IMG/VR virus record: IMGVR_UViG_3300031576_000099
Coordinates: 1-45,151 of that record
Length of the DNA stretch: 45,151 nucleotides
Direction: 5' to 3' (one strand)
Source of the DNA: a virus
The notes beneath the pieces were generated by a model. The model searched no databases. It saw only the letters and a list, made by a program, of their open reading frames with translations, and was not told the origin of the DNA. The translations under genes were made by a program, and so were the position numbers. Shown in pieces: positions 1-6,270 of the stretch (the first letter of the stretch is position 1; the number at the start of each line of letters is the position of its first letter).

Positions 1-127
1 AGGCGGCAAACTACAAAGGATGTGGCAGTCATCGGGTTCTTCCTTTCGGGCTATTGATTGCGGATGGTTTCGACCAGGGCAATGATGTCCTGGACGGTTT
101 TGGCCTTTTCAGCCTGGTCATCAGTGA
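1..127. repeat. Left copy of 127-bp terminal duplication
   Basis: Bases 1-127 are identical to 45025-45151, base for base. An overlap of exactly 127 is a common assembly k-mer length, so this is best read as a circular contig whose ends repeat the same sequence, not as a biological terminal repeat. The duplication covers the 3' part of the acyl carrier protein gene and the start of a 17-codon ORF. Confidence 0.95.
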
Positions 128-287
128 TGCTGATTTCAAACTGTTCTTCCACTTCCAGGATGATTTCAACACAGTCCAGGCTGTCAGCGTGAAGATCATC
201 CATGATCAGATCCGTGGGTTTCGGATCCTGATGCAATCCCAGGTGATGCCGGATGATCTTCTTAACCTGGTTTTCTACGCTTTCCAT
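51..287 (-). CDS. acpP: Acyl carrier protein
   Basis: A 78-residue protein with the full size and pattern of a type II acyl carrier protein. The phosphopantetheine attachment motif DDLHADSLDCVEI places the acceptor serine at about residue 36, followed by the typical acidic helix (EIILEVEEQFEISITDDQAE). ACPs carry acyl chains as thioesters for fatty acid and lipid A synthesis in the cytoplasm; they need a holo-ACP synthase, which this phage does not encode, so host AcpS would have to modify it. It is the last sizeable gene of the leftward replication-side operon, 2 bases after the DUF1508 gene, and across the circular junction it precedes the terminase genes. Its role in the phage is unknown: host lipid redirection or a protein-binding role are both inference. 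Family assignment is secure. Confidence 0.93.
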   Translation of the reverse strand: MESVENQVKKIIRHHLGLHQDPKPTDLIMDDLHADSLDCVEIILEVEEQFEISITDDQAEKAKTVQDIIALVETIRNQ

Positions 288-289
288 GG

Positions 290-853
290 TCAGCCTTTCT
301 GCGCTGCTTTTTTGGTGCCGCGTTCAGCGTTCTTTTCCCGCTGCTTTTCTTCACGGTCATGCGCCTTGCTGTCTTTCTCGGCTTCAGCTGCACGTTCCTT
401 GGCAGCCTTTTCATCAGCCGGATCCGTAGCGGCCTGGACTGTGCCCTTTTCAGGTACGGGTTCAGCCTGCTTTTTCGGTGCGCTTTCGGTAGCGTCCACG
501 GTCATGTGTTTGCCGTACACATTGCCTTCAATCGTGTACAGCGCAGCAATACCGCCGTGGCAGCCTTCTTTGGTTTTGTAGGTTTCGGATGTAGCCAGCA
601 CCTGGCCGTTCATTCCTTTGATGACAAAATAAAACTGACCGTCATCACTGTCTAAGATTTCTGCATGGGACATTTTAGGGTTCCTTTCTTCTGTTCCATC
701 GGATGGGTTTTGAAAAATATACGCTGTTACCAGACGTTCAGCAAACAGCCGTTTGATTTCGCCTTCCAGCCAGCGCTGTTCCAGGGGCAGGAAAGACATG
801 AACCTTTCCTTGCCGCCGTGGGCATGTGTCACCTGGTAGGCTTTAGCTGACAT
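290..853 (-). CDS. DUF1508 (YegP-like) domain protein with Ala/Lys/Glu-rich tail
   Basis: The middle of the protein (ILDSDDGQFYFVIKGMNGQV, then TSETYKTKEGCHGGIAAL) matches the short DUF1508/YegP repeat, a small beta-alpha fold of unknown function. The C-terminal ~65 residues are low-complexity and charged (Ala, Lys, Glu), probably a disordered or coiled tail. The start is uncertain. In-frame ATGs lie at 853 (11-bp overlap with the upstream gene), 799 (preceded by AAGGAAAGG) and 673 (preceded by AAAGGAACCCTAAA, the strongest match to this genome's leader, directly before the DUF1508 domain). The 60 codons between 853 and 673 look like real coding sequence, so two products from one frame are possible. 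Confidence 0.75.
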   Translation of the reverse strand: MSAKAYQVTHAHGGKERFMSFLPLEQRWLEGEIKRLFAERLVTAYIFQNPSDGTEERNPKMSHAEILDSDDGQFYFVIKGMNGQVLATSETYKTKEGCHGGIAALYTIEGNVYGKHMTVDATESAPKKQAEPVPEKGTVQAATDPADEKAAKERAAEAEKDSKAHDREEKQREKNAERGTKKAAQKG

Positions 854-1193
854 TCTGCGCTTCCCACTTTTCACGCAGTTCATGCCGCCAGCCTTTTGGT
901 GGTGGCCAGGGGACACCCCACGCTGCCAGCTGTGCTTTTGTCCAGCCGCCCCTGACTGTCTTGGCATCGTTTACCTGCTTTGGGCTGGGGATGATGTTTT
1001 CAATTTCCTTGAAACGTCCATCAGTGAATTCTTTTTCATGCCGTGCCCACAGCTGACCATCATCACCGCGATAGACCACCAGTGGCGCGTCATCAAAGAG
1101 GGGATGACCGCCGCCGTTTTGCAGCTTGGCTATACCCACTATCTGATAGTCCGTGCCGCGCTTCTCATGCCGATAAACGGAACCTGGCTTCAC
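843..1193 (-). CDS. DUF1653-like protein
   Basis: A 116-residue protein. The first ~60 residues (GSVYRHEKRGTDYQIVGIAK, later APLVVYRGDDGQLWARHEKE) follow the DUF1653 pattern: YRHxKG, a V-G-A strand, VVYR, then LWaRp and F. DUF1653 is a small SH3-like beta barrel of unknown function, frequent in bacteria and phages. The C-terminal half is Pro/Trp-rich (WTKAQLAAWGVPWPPPKGW) and has no recognised domain. It overlaps the gene before it by 4 bp, consistent with translational coupling in the leftward operon. Confidence 0.75.
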   Translation of the reverse strand: MKPGSVYRHEKRGTDYQIVGIAKLQNGGGHPLFDDAPLVVYRGDDGQLWARHEKEFTDGRFKEIENIIPSPKQVNDAKTVRGGWTKAQLAAWGVPWPPPKGWRHELREKWEAQNVS

Positions 1194-1573
1194 GGCAGCA
1201 CCACGCCGCGCAGGGCTTCCGTGGGGATGTGGGCCGCTTCGTCAATCCAGATGTCAGGCCGCTTTTCCAAACGCGCAATCCGTGCCTTTTCAATGCGGTC
1301 AGCCATTTGGTTCATCTGGAACGCCACAGCTGGGTTCTTCACGTAAACATCAGGATGCCGCCCTTTGTATTTTCGCTGCCAGCGGTTATACGCCATGATG
1401 ATCTTGTCATGGCTCACTGCAGCAGGCTTGCCACGGCCTTTTCCTGTGCCCTTTGACAGCCTGCGTTCAATCGGCACAGGCGCGTCCAGGCGGGGTGGCA
1501 CCATTGCGGGGCCGGATAGGAAAGCGCCAGCCATAAGAGCAAGCGCAGGGGATAAGCGGGACATTGAATTCAT
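1190..1573 (-). CDS. Hypothetical protein with possible signal peptide
   Basis: A 127-residue protein that I do not recognise. Its N-terminus (MNSMSRLSPALALMAGAFLS) is a weakly charged, Ala/Leu-rich stretch that could be a signal peptide or membrane anchor. The rest is basic, with a KGTGKGRGK cluster and a helical C-terminal half. The start at 1573 is supported by an AAAGGAACCCCG leader directly before the ATG. It overlaps both neighbours by 4 bp within the leftward operon. Confidence 0.7.
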   Translation of the reverse strand: MNSMSRLSPALALMAGAFLSGPAMVPPRLDAPVPIERRLSKGTGKGRGKPAAVSHDKIIMAYNRWQRKYKGRHPDVYVKNPAVAFQMNQMADRIEKARIARLEKRPDIWIDEAAHIPTEALRGVVLP

Positions 1574-1983
1574 CGGGGTTCCTTTCTCTTTTCGTCAGTT
1601 TCCATGATCCACAGTTTCAGGGTGCCAGCTTCAGCAGGGGTCATCAAGCTGAAAGCATGGTCACCGTATTCCTGATACTCGCGCAGCAGCCTGCCCAGGG
1701 TGTTCAGGCGGTCAAACGCCGCCTTGTAATCCAACAGCAGGCTGTATTGATCAGCGCCGATGCAGTCCATCAGGTTCAGCGGTGCCTGGTTCGCTGGCAT
1801 CCGCACAGGCATTTCCTGAATTTCGATATGCACCACATCCAGCTTGTCATCCAGGACAATGCAGCCATTGAAGGTTTGGATCAGCAGCTGGTCATCACTG
1901 TCATAGACCTTGGCCACAATTTCACCAGCCAGCAGTCTGCTGACCAGGTTCTTAATTTCGATTTTAAAAAATTCCATGCTCAT
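1570..1983 (-). CDS. Hypothetical protein
   Basis: A 137-residue soluble protein with no recognised domain. It contains alternating beta-strand-like segments (KIEIKNLVSRLLAGEIVAKV, LDVVHIEIQEMPVRM) and a helical second half. The start at 1983 (MSMEFF) has a leader of the AAAAAGGATTTTCGCAAATG type. The protein is encoded just downstream of the primase-helicase and overlaps the next gene by 4 bp. A role in DNA replication is only suggested by position. Confidence 0.65.
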   Translation of the reverse strand: MSMEFFKIEIKNLVSRLLAGEIVAKVYDSDDQLLIQTFNGCIVLDDKLDVVHIEIQEMPVRMPANQAPLNLMDCIGADQYSLLLDYKAAFDRLNTLGRLLREYQEYGDHAFSLMTPAEAGTLKLWIMETDEKRKEPR

Positions 1984-2021
1984 TTGCGAAAATCCTTTTT
2001 AATGGTGGGGAAGTTTAAACA

Positions 2022-3461
2022 TCACGTTTCAGCCAGGTCATAGCGTCCTGATGCTGGGTAATACACATATTCCCGCGTTCCAGGGGTGCCGATGATGTCA
2101 TGATAACGGGACTTGGCAATTTTGATCTTTGTGCGTGATCCGTCCCTGTAAACGACAATGCCCACATCAGGTTTGTTGTACCAATGGGCACTGTCACTGA
2201 TGTCATAGAGGGTGGGCACGGCCAGCTTGTCATCTTTGCCTGTTCGCTGCGGTTTTGAGGGGTGCGCGGCAATGATCAGATGCACCTGGTGCTTCCTGGC
2301 AAACTTGCGGAATTGTTTGATGGCATAGCCTGTGTATTCGGTTAAGGACATGTCCATGGGCCTGATGTGATCCATTTCGTTCCAGGGATCTATGACCACA
2401 ATTTTTGCGCCGTGTCTGACCACAGCTGCTGAACATTTTTCCAGCACCCATTCCAGGGAAACGTCATCTTCATCCGATGGCACCAGGAAGCTGAAATGGT
2501 CATCAATCCAGCGTTCTGCTTCTGGTTCACCGACCATCAGGGCACCTGGCCTGTTCAGATACCATTTGACCAGGTTGCGTTTGTGATCCACAGCCGGATG
2601 CTGTTCAAAGCTGGCAAAGGCCACATTGACCTTCAGGTTTTCGACACAGCGGCAGCACATGTCATTCAGGAAGGTGGATTTGCCGTGGCCAGGTATGCCT
2701 GTGACCACCACCATGTCACCCCATCGGATGCGGTAGTGGTTATCCAGGCCAGGGAAGCCTGATTTAAGCGCTCTGGTTTCCGGTGGCGGTGGAAGTTCGG
2801 AAAGTTTATAAACACCGTCCACGGCCAGCCATTTTGCCCTGGCAATGGTTTCTGTGATCCCACGGTGTGAATATTTGACCAGGACTTCATTCAGATCCTT
2901 GGTGCCTTTGGGATAGGCCAGGTATTTGCACCTGGTCTTGCCCAGCCTTAAAGCCAGGTCATGCAGCAGATTGGCACCAGTGGCATCACCATCAGCCGCA
3001 ATGATGATTTCCTTGCAGTCTTTGATCAGGGGCAGGACTTCATCCAGGAAGCTGTATTTGATCGTTTCTTCATTACCGATGGCCTGGGCAGGGGCACCAT
3101 CGGGCACGGATATGGTTCTGACAAAACCGCACTGGATGGCGCTGATGGCATCAAATTCACCTTCCGTGATGATCAGGGGCATTTCTGCCAGGGTGGGATC
3201 CAGCAGGCAGTCAAAGTTCCAGACCACCTTGCTGGCATCTTTGTCCTGGTGCATCTGCTTTTCACCGCTGATGGTGCGGTGTTTGTGATTTACGACATCA
3301 CCGCGCTGCAGATACGGTATAGATACCCATTCACACCCACGTTTGAAGTTTCCGGTTATTCCCAGCCTTGCCAGCAGTTCGGGATCCATCTGCCTGTCTT
3401 CGCAAAGGATTTTTTGGGCGTTTGCTGTCAGGCTTGTGCTGGGTAGGGGCATTTGGGACAT
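2022..3461 (-). CDS. TOPRIM primase-helicase (T7 gp4B/Twinkle-like)
   Basis: A 479-residue replicative primase-helicase counted from the ATG at 3461. TOPRIM primase motifs are visible: TEGE at about 99-102, AADGD at about 155-159 and KGTKDLNE at about 185-192. A RecA/DnaB-type hexameric helicase domain follows, with Walker A GIPGHGKST at about 255-263, Walker B KIVVIDPWNE near 353-361, an AAHPSKPQ segment and a C-terminal SRYHDIIGTPG segment. It should unwind the fork and prime lagging-strand synthesis. The start at 3461 has an AAGGAAAACGCC leader. The frame stays open 28 codons further upstream and overlaps the separate zinc-finger ORF by 131 bp. The product from 3461 resembles T7 gp4B (no zinc finger); a frameshift from the upstream ORF would give a gp4A-like full-length enzyme. 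Confidence 0.93.
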   Translation of the reverse strand: MSQMPLPSTSLTANAQKILCEDRQMDPELLARLGITGNFKRGCEWVSIPYLQRGDVVNHKHRTISGEKQMHQDKDASKVVWNFDCLLDPTLAEMPLIITEGEFDAISAIQCGFVRTISVPDGAPAQAIGNEETIKYSFLDEVLPLIKDCKEIIIAADGDATGANLLHDLALRLGKTRCKYLAYPKGTKDLNEVLVKYSHRGITETIARAKWLAVDGVYKLSELPPPPETRALKSGFPGLDNHYRIRWGDMVVVTGIPGHGKSTFLNDMCCRCVENLKVNVAFASFEQHPAVDHKRNLVKWYLNRPGALMVGEPEAERWIDDHFSFLVPSDEDDVSLEWVLEKCSAAVVRHGAKIVVIDPWNEMDHIRPMDMSLTEYTGYAIKQFRKFARKHQVHLIIAAHPSKPQRTGKDDKLAVPTLYDISDSAHWYNKPDVGIVVYRDGSRTKIKIAKSRYHDIIGTPGTREYVYYPASGRYDLAET

Positions 3462-3681
3462 GGCGTTTTCCTTTTTTGGGGTCTGTGAAACTTCCACCGT
3501 GCCAGCCGCAATTATGGCAGCGCCACAAGATGCCTTCAGCATCAATTTTTACGGACAGGCAGGGATCTTTCTTTTTTTTGCGCGTGTGGCTGCAGCGTGG
3601 GCAAACGCATTTCTGGTGGCCCATACGGTATGACCTGGCGCGGATGTGCTGTTCATTCAGCAGGTCTGAAATGGAAATCAT
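3331..3681 (-). CDS. Primase zinc-binding domain (frameshift partner of helicase)
   Basis: A 116-codon ORF. Its first ~65 residues form a primase zinc ribbon: KCVCPRC (Cys 25, 27, 30) and LWRCHNCGWHGG (Cys 55, 58). In T7-like primases this module reads the priming site and sits at the N-terminus of the same polypeptide as the TOPRIM-helicase. Here the helicase lies in the +1 frame. The last ~46 residues of this ORF are Arg/Lys-rich, look like an out-of-frame reading, and overlap the helicase coding region. The run CCC AAA AAA GGA at the point of divergence would allow a +1 shift into the helicase frame. Whether the short protein, the fusion or both are made cannot be told from sequence; a sequencing indel in the A run is the alternative. 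Confidence 0.85.
   Translation of the reverse strand: MISISDLLNEQHIRARSYRMGHQKCVCPRCSHTRKKKKDPCLSVKIDAEGILWRCHNCGWHGGSFTDPKKGKRHVPNAPTQHKPDSKRPKNPLRRQADGSRTAGKAGNNRKLQTWV
3472..3481 (-). other. Homopolymer frameshift site between primase zinc finger and helicase
   Basis: On the minus strand the sequence reads GACCCCAAAAAAGGAAAACGCCATG in two pieces: C4A6 at 3481-3472, then GGAAAACGCCATG. Codon AAA followed by G permits a tRNA-Lys slip from AAA to AAG, moving reading into the helicase frame (+1). The A6 run could also cause transcriptional slippage. Deletion of one A would fuse the two ORFs exactly. Confidence 0.6.
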
Positions 3682-4697
3682 AGCGCTGGTTCCTCTATGA
3701 CTTCACCGTGCTGGTCATACCAGGTGAAGGTTTCGTTATCGTATTTGAAACCGGATGCCAGGCGTTCTTCCTTCGTCATCTGGCTAAAGTCTTTGTCAGG
3801 GTCAGGCAGGGCATGGCCGTTAATTTTGCCGCTGTACACCCCTTCCAGGACTTTGCTGTAGGAACTTGGCTGCAGCAGGAAGTCCAGGCTGGCTTTCCAC
3901 CCACGGTCATTTTTTCCTGTCAGGAACGGTGACCTGGCGATATTGGCCAGGGCTGTTTTCCAGTTTGTCAGATCCTGGTCATCTTCCAGACGGACGCGCA
4001 GTTTTTTCTTCCTGTCATCTGTCAATGATTTCGCTACGGGCAGTTCCAGTTTTTTTGCCGTTTCGTTGTACAGATCAAACGCTGCCTTCACCGGATCCAG
4101 GACAGCTGCCTGGTCATGGCCGTTGCTGGCAGGCTGGGGTTCTTCACCAGGGGATTTTCCAATTTCATGAAACAGCCCGATTTGATGATCAGATTTTTCC
4201 TGTTCGCGTATATTGTTATTGTTATTGTATTGTTTATGTGTAGTGCGTCCAAAGCTGGATACCCTATCAAGTTCAGACCGAGTTTTTTCATTCAGCGTCC
4301 AGTCTTTGCCCTGTAAAGCCTTTGAAATATCAGCAAAACACAGGACTTTTAATTTTCCATCCGGTATTGATAGGGTATCAGAAATGATTTTTATGGCGTG
4401 TTTCGGGTTTTGGGGTGGGTTTACGTCAAGCCACGCATGGATGAATAGGTTATTTTCAGAGAAATCATAATTTATCAGCCCCACTTTTTCGACTGCTTCC
4501 AGGGCAGCCTTGCAGTCCTTTTCAGACCAGCCCATGTCCACCATCATATACCCTATCTGGTGCGTAAAAAGCCCAGCGGCATTGGCCTGTTTGCAGGTCA
4601 GAAGGTAAAGATAAAATAGCCTATGCCTTTCCAGCAGCGCATTGAATTTCTTGCTGTGCCAGATTGTAGTTTTGATGCGTGAAAATTCTCTAGACAT
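3678..4697 (-). CDS. Phage replication initiator-like protein
   Basis: A 339-residue protein counted from the ATG at 4697, which has an ACAGGGGATTGAA leader. The N-terminal ~100 residues look like a winged-helix domain (helices around LFTHQIGYMMVDMGWSEKDC and a wing near residues 80-90). The middle is Asn/Ser/Glu-rich and disordered (KQYNNNNNIREQEKSDHQ). The C-terminal domain carries the motif pattern LPVAKSLTDDRKKKLRVRL and then RSPFLTGKNDRGWKASLDF and LQPSSYSKVLEG, known from DnaD/DnaT-like phage replication proteins. This fits an initiator that loads the primase-helicase encoded directly downstream, with which it overlaps by 4 bp. The exact partner is inferred. Confidence 0.8.
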   Translation of the reverse strand: MSREFSRIKTTIWHSKKFNALLERHRLFYLYLLTCKQANAAGLFTHQIGYMMVDMGWSEKDCKAALEAVEKVGLINYDFSENNLFIHAWLDVNPPQNPKHAIKIISDTLSIPDGKLKVLCFADISKALQGKDWTLNEKTRSELDRVSSFGRTTHKQYNNNNNIREQEKSDHQIGLFHEIGKSPGEEPQPASNGHDQAAVLDPVKAAFDLYNETAKKLELPVAKSLTDDRKKKLRVRLEDDQDLTNWKTALANIARSPFLTGKNDRGWKASLDFLLQPSSYSKVLEGVYSGKINGHALPDPDKDFSQMTKEERLASGFKYDNETFTWYDQHGEVIEEPAL

Positions 4698-4698
4698 T

Positions 4699-4911
4699 TC
4701 AATCCCCTGTTTGCACTTTGTAATTTTTTGGTTCAATAACTTCGCCGCGCCAGTTCACCATGCACGGCATCACCGGAACGGCCTTGCCGGATGACAGATG
4801 CCGGATGTGACCACGCCGCCAGTGCGGTGTCACGGAACGGCCAGAATTGCCTTCATTAAGCGCGGCCCTTGCGCTGGCAAAGATCTTCCAGCATGGCAAA
4901 GCCCGTTTCAC
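4699..4911 (-). CDS. Small HWRRGH-motif protein, possibly a fragment
   Basis: A 70-codon frame whose last ~44 residues (TPHWRRGHIRHLSSGKAVPV, then MPCMVNW and a hydrophilic end) match a short motif common at the C-terminus of phage proteins, in the form PHxRRGHIRxLxSGKxVxV. The first ~26 residues overlap another small ORF (4856-4981) and may not be translated; a GTG at 4833 is an alternative start. The two frames would join with a single -1 shift near 4858, so this could be the tail of a broken or frameshifted gene. The function is unknown. Confidence 0.5.
   Translation of the reverse strand: MKRALPCWKIFASARAALNEGNSGRSVTPHWRRGHIRHLSSGKAVPVMPCMVNWRGEVIEPKNYKVQTGD
4701..4715 (-). promoter_or_regulatory. 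Conserved leader motif GCAAACAGGGGATT (copy 1)
   Basis: Directly before the replication initiator-like gene start (4697) the minus strand reads TGCAAACAGGGGATTGAAATG. The same 14 bases occur before the DUF1064 gene (7047-7060), and a variant precedes the plus-strand DUF932 gene (7168-7180). The AGGGGA part can serve as ribosome binding site; conservation of the upstream GCAAAC suggests a shared operator or translational control element. Confidence 0.45.
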
Positions 4912-4981
4912 AGATCACGGCCTGGTGGGATTGCAGGATCTTCCTGGCATAGACAGCTGGGTTTTTTTCATCAATCAGCAC
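4856..4981 (-). CDS. Small ORF with GTG start
   Basis: A 41-residue ORF beginning with GTG at 4981, preceded by AAGGATCTGTGCC. It reads as a plausible soluble helical peptide (LIDEKNPAVYARKILQSHQA, then ETGFAMLEDLCQRKGRA). It overlaps the previous gene by 11 bp and ends at TAA just where the 4699-4911 frame becomes convincing. It may be the N-terminal part of that protein separated by a frameshift. Nothing is recognised by family. Confidence 0.4.
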   Translation of the reverse strand: MLIDEKNPAVYARKILQSHQAVICETGFAMLEDLCQRKGRA

Positions 4982-5132
4982 GGCACAGATCCTTCACAAG
5001 CTGTTCATGAATTTCAGGGGTGATCATCCTGGCCTGCAGGACAATATCCAGCCTGGACTTCCGCTGGGCCACAGGTGCCTGCCGGATGGCGTTCAGGACG
5101 GTTTTCAATACGGGCTGTTTTATATGCTTCAT
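4971..5132 (-). CDS. Small hypothetical protein (53 aa)
   Basis: A 53-residue basic helical protein starting MKHIKQPVLKTVLNAIRQ. It is joined to the previous small gene by an ATGA overlap, which supports translation by coupling. No family is recognised. It lies in a tight run of small genes upstream of the replication initiator-like gene. Confidence 0.55.
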   Translation of the reverse strand: MKHIKQPVLKTVLNAIRQAPVAQRKSRLDIVLQARMITPEIHEQLVKDLCRAD

Positions 5133-5302
5133 GACTTTTCACCCTGGTGCTGGGTGGTGTCAGATCCTGGGCAGGTGGCAGTCCTGGTCTTGAAATTATA
5201 ATTGCCAGGATTTGCCTTCAGCTTGGCCTTGTGCGGCACCATGGTCTTGTCCTGGCGCAGCGGCACACGCTGTTTGCAATGATTGCAGGTGGCTGTGGTC
5301 AT
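5129..5302 (-). CDS. Small Cys-containing protein (57 aa)
   Basis: A 57-residue protein starting MTTATCNHCKQRVPLRQDK, with a CxxC pair (Cys 6 and 9) and a single later Cys (residue 44). This could be half of a zinc site. The rest is basic and hydrophilic. Its ATG overlaps the stop of the preceding gene (ATGA), and its stop overlaps the next ATG in the same way. No family is recognised. Confidence 0.55.
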   Translation of the reverse strand: MTTATCNHCKQRVPLRQDKTMVPHKAKLKANPGNYNFKTRTATCPGSDTTQHQGEKS

Positions 5303-5550
5303 TCAATCACCAGCCTTTCAGGAAGAAGGCCGTGCTTCTGGCAGGCGGCAAGGGTCAGCTGGAAAGTACCGTCTTTGATGGACATGCCAGCCATTTTCAT
5401 CAGCTGCTTTCTGTCCACGGTGGCTTCTTCACCGTTCACTGGCGCAAAGGCCCAGGCAGCCAGCGCAAATTTGACTTCACGCTTCAGGCCCATTTTCATG
5501 GCCTTCTGAAATATCGGTTTGGGAATAAAGATGAAATGATCAGATGACAT
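5299..5550 (-). CDS. Hypothetical small protein, possibly DNA-binding
   Basis: An 83-residue protein. The segment from about residue 48 (RKQLMKMAGMSIKDGTFQLT, then LAACQKHGLL) has the spacing of a helix-turn-helix or winged-helix unit, so DNA binding is possible but not proven. The start at 5550 has a run of six G five bases upstream. It is the first gene of the leftward run that leads into the replication initiator-like and primase-helicase genes, and it follows a ~300-bp non-coding region. Confidence 0.6.
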   Translation of the reverse strand: MSSDHFIFIPKPIFQKAMKMGLKREVKFALAAWAFAPVNGEEATVDRKQLMKMAGMSIKDGTFQLTLAACQKHGLLPERLVIE

Positions 5551-5851
5551 ACCAGCCCCCCAGGTGCTGCGTCCCCATCGGTTGAAATGAAAAGGCGCTG
5601 GATATGGGGGATCCCGTTCAGCCGCGAAGCCTAGCCCTGGTCATGATGATCATTCAAAAAAAAATAAAAATCAAACAGAAAAATTTTTTCGCGGATTTCT
5701 GCGGTGATCGGCGGGGTGATGTTAAGTTTTCCGACCAGAAAAGAGGAAATTCAGGCAAAGAAAATCCCCTGGGCCTGAAGTGAACATGTCTTGCAAACAG
5801 GGTTCAAGGGCACCAGGGGATTGACACGCTGTGAAGCGCTCAAAGAAGGTA
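5551..5851. other. Non-coding region, candidate origin/regulatory region
   Basis: About 300 bases without a convincing gene. It contains an A/T-rich block near 5651-5695 (a run of nine A, then AAAAATCAAACAGAAAAATTTTTTCG), the palindrome ATGATCAT, and a long imperfect hairpin at 5763-5822. It lies upstream of the replication genes. This is a reasonable place for a promoter and possibly an origin, but no DnaA boxes or iterons were recognised. Confidence 0.4.
5763..5822 (-). terminator. Large hairpin, terminator-like on the minus strand
   Basis: The perfect 10-bp arms AATCCCCTGG (5763-5772) and CCAGGGGATT (5813-5822) enclose further pairing (GCC/GGC and TGAAC/GTTCA), leaving a loop with TTGCAAACAGG. 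On the minus strand the structure lies 30-89 bases after the stop of the 5852-6226 gene and is followed by TTTTCTTT. It could be a terminator or attenuator for leftward transcripts, or a structured origin element. Confidence 0.45.
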
Positions 5852-6226
5852 TTACGCAGCCTTCTTTTGATCAAGTTTCTTTGCGCTTTTCTCTGCCTTT
5901 TTATCCTGTTTGTCGCTGGCTGCGGCATCTTCAAACAGATCCCTGGTTTCAGCAGCGTTCAGAATATCAAAGCAGATTTTTGCGCTTTCATCATAGCCAG
6001 CTTTGTCATGCTTCTTCTTTTTGAAGTAGCCAAACTGATCACGGAAGGCATCCGTGTCCACGCCAGCTTCCTTCAGAAGTTCACGCGCCTTGCCAGCAGC
6101 TTTATTGGCCTGCTTACGCAGCGGATCAACTTCATTCAGGAAAATTTCCGTTGCCTTTTTGATTGCATCGGATTGTGCCTTCAGGTTATGGCCCTGATTG
6201 CCATTGCCTTCTTCTTCATTCGCCAT
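5852..6226 (-). CDS. Helical hypothetical protein, weak resemblance to GapR/DUF2312-type proteins
   Basis: A 124-residue charged helical protein. The N-terminus is acidic (MANEEEGNGNQ). The central region (DPLRKQANKAAGKARELLKE, AGVDTDAFRDQFGYFKKKKH, DKAGYDESAKICFDIL) matches a small phage/alphaproteobacterial helical family related in layout to GapR-like DNA-binding proteins. The C-terminus is Lys/Ala-rich and likely disordered. An AAAGGGAACCCGAAA leader precedes the start. DNA or chromatin association is inference. Confidence 0.6.
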   Translation of the reverse strand: MANEEEGNGNQGHNLKAQSDAIKKATEIFLNEVDPLRKQANKAAGKARELLKEAGVDTDAFRDQFGYFKKKKHDKAGYDESAKICFDILNAAETRDLFEDAAASDKQDKKAEKSAKKLDQKKAA

Positions 6227-6270
6227 TTTCGGGTTCCCTTTCTTTGGCTGTTAAAGTTACGCAGTGAAGT

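Noticed and set aside
1-127. True direct terminal repeat of a T7-like genome end
   Set aside because: The length is exactly 127 and it cuts through coding sequence; this fits assembly overlap of a circular graph better than a packaging repeat.
2392-3446. Plus-strand ORFs opposite the primase-helicase
   Set aside because: They are shadows of a conserved enzyme with catalytic motifs on the minus strand.
5763-5822. tRNA gene (a GGTTCAA sequence resembles a T loop)
   Set aside because: The arms do not form a cloverleaf and no anticodon stem or CCA-adjacent acceptor stem is found.
5722-5934. 70-codon minus-strand ORF in the non-coding region
   Set aside because: It overlaps the end of the 5852-6226 gene in another frame and runs through the hairpin; its composition is not protein-like.
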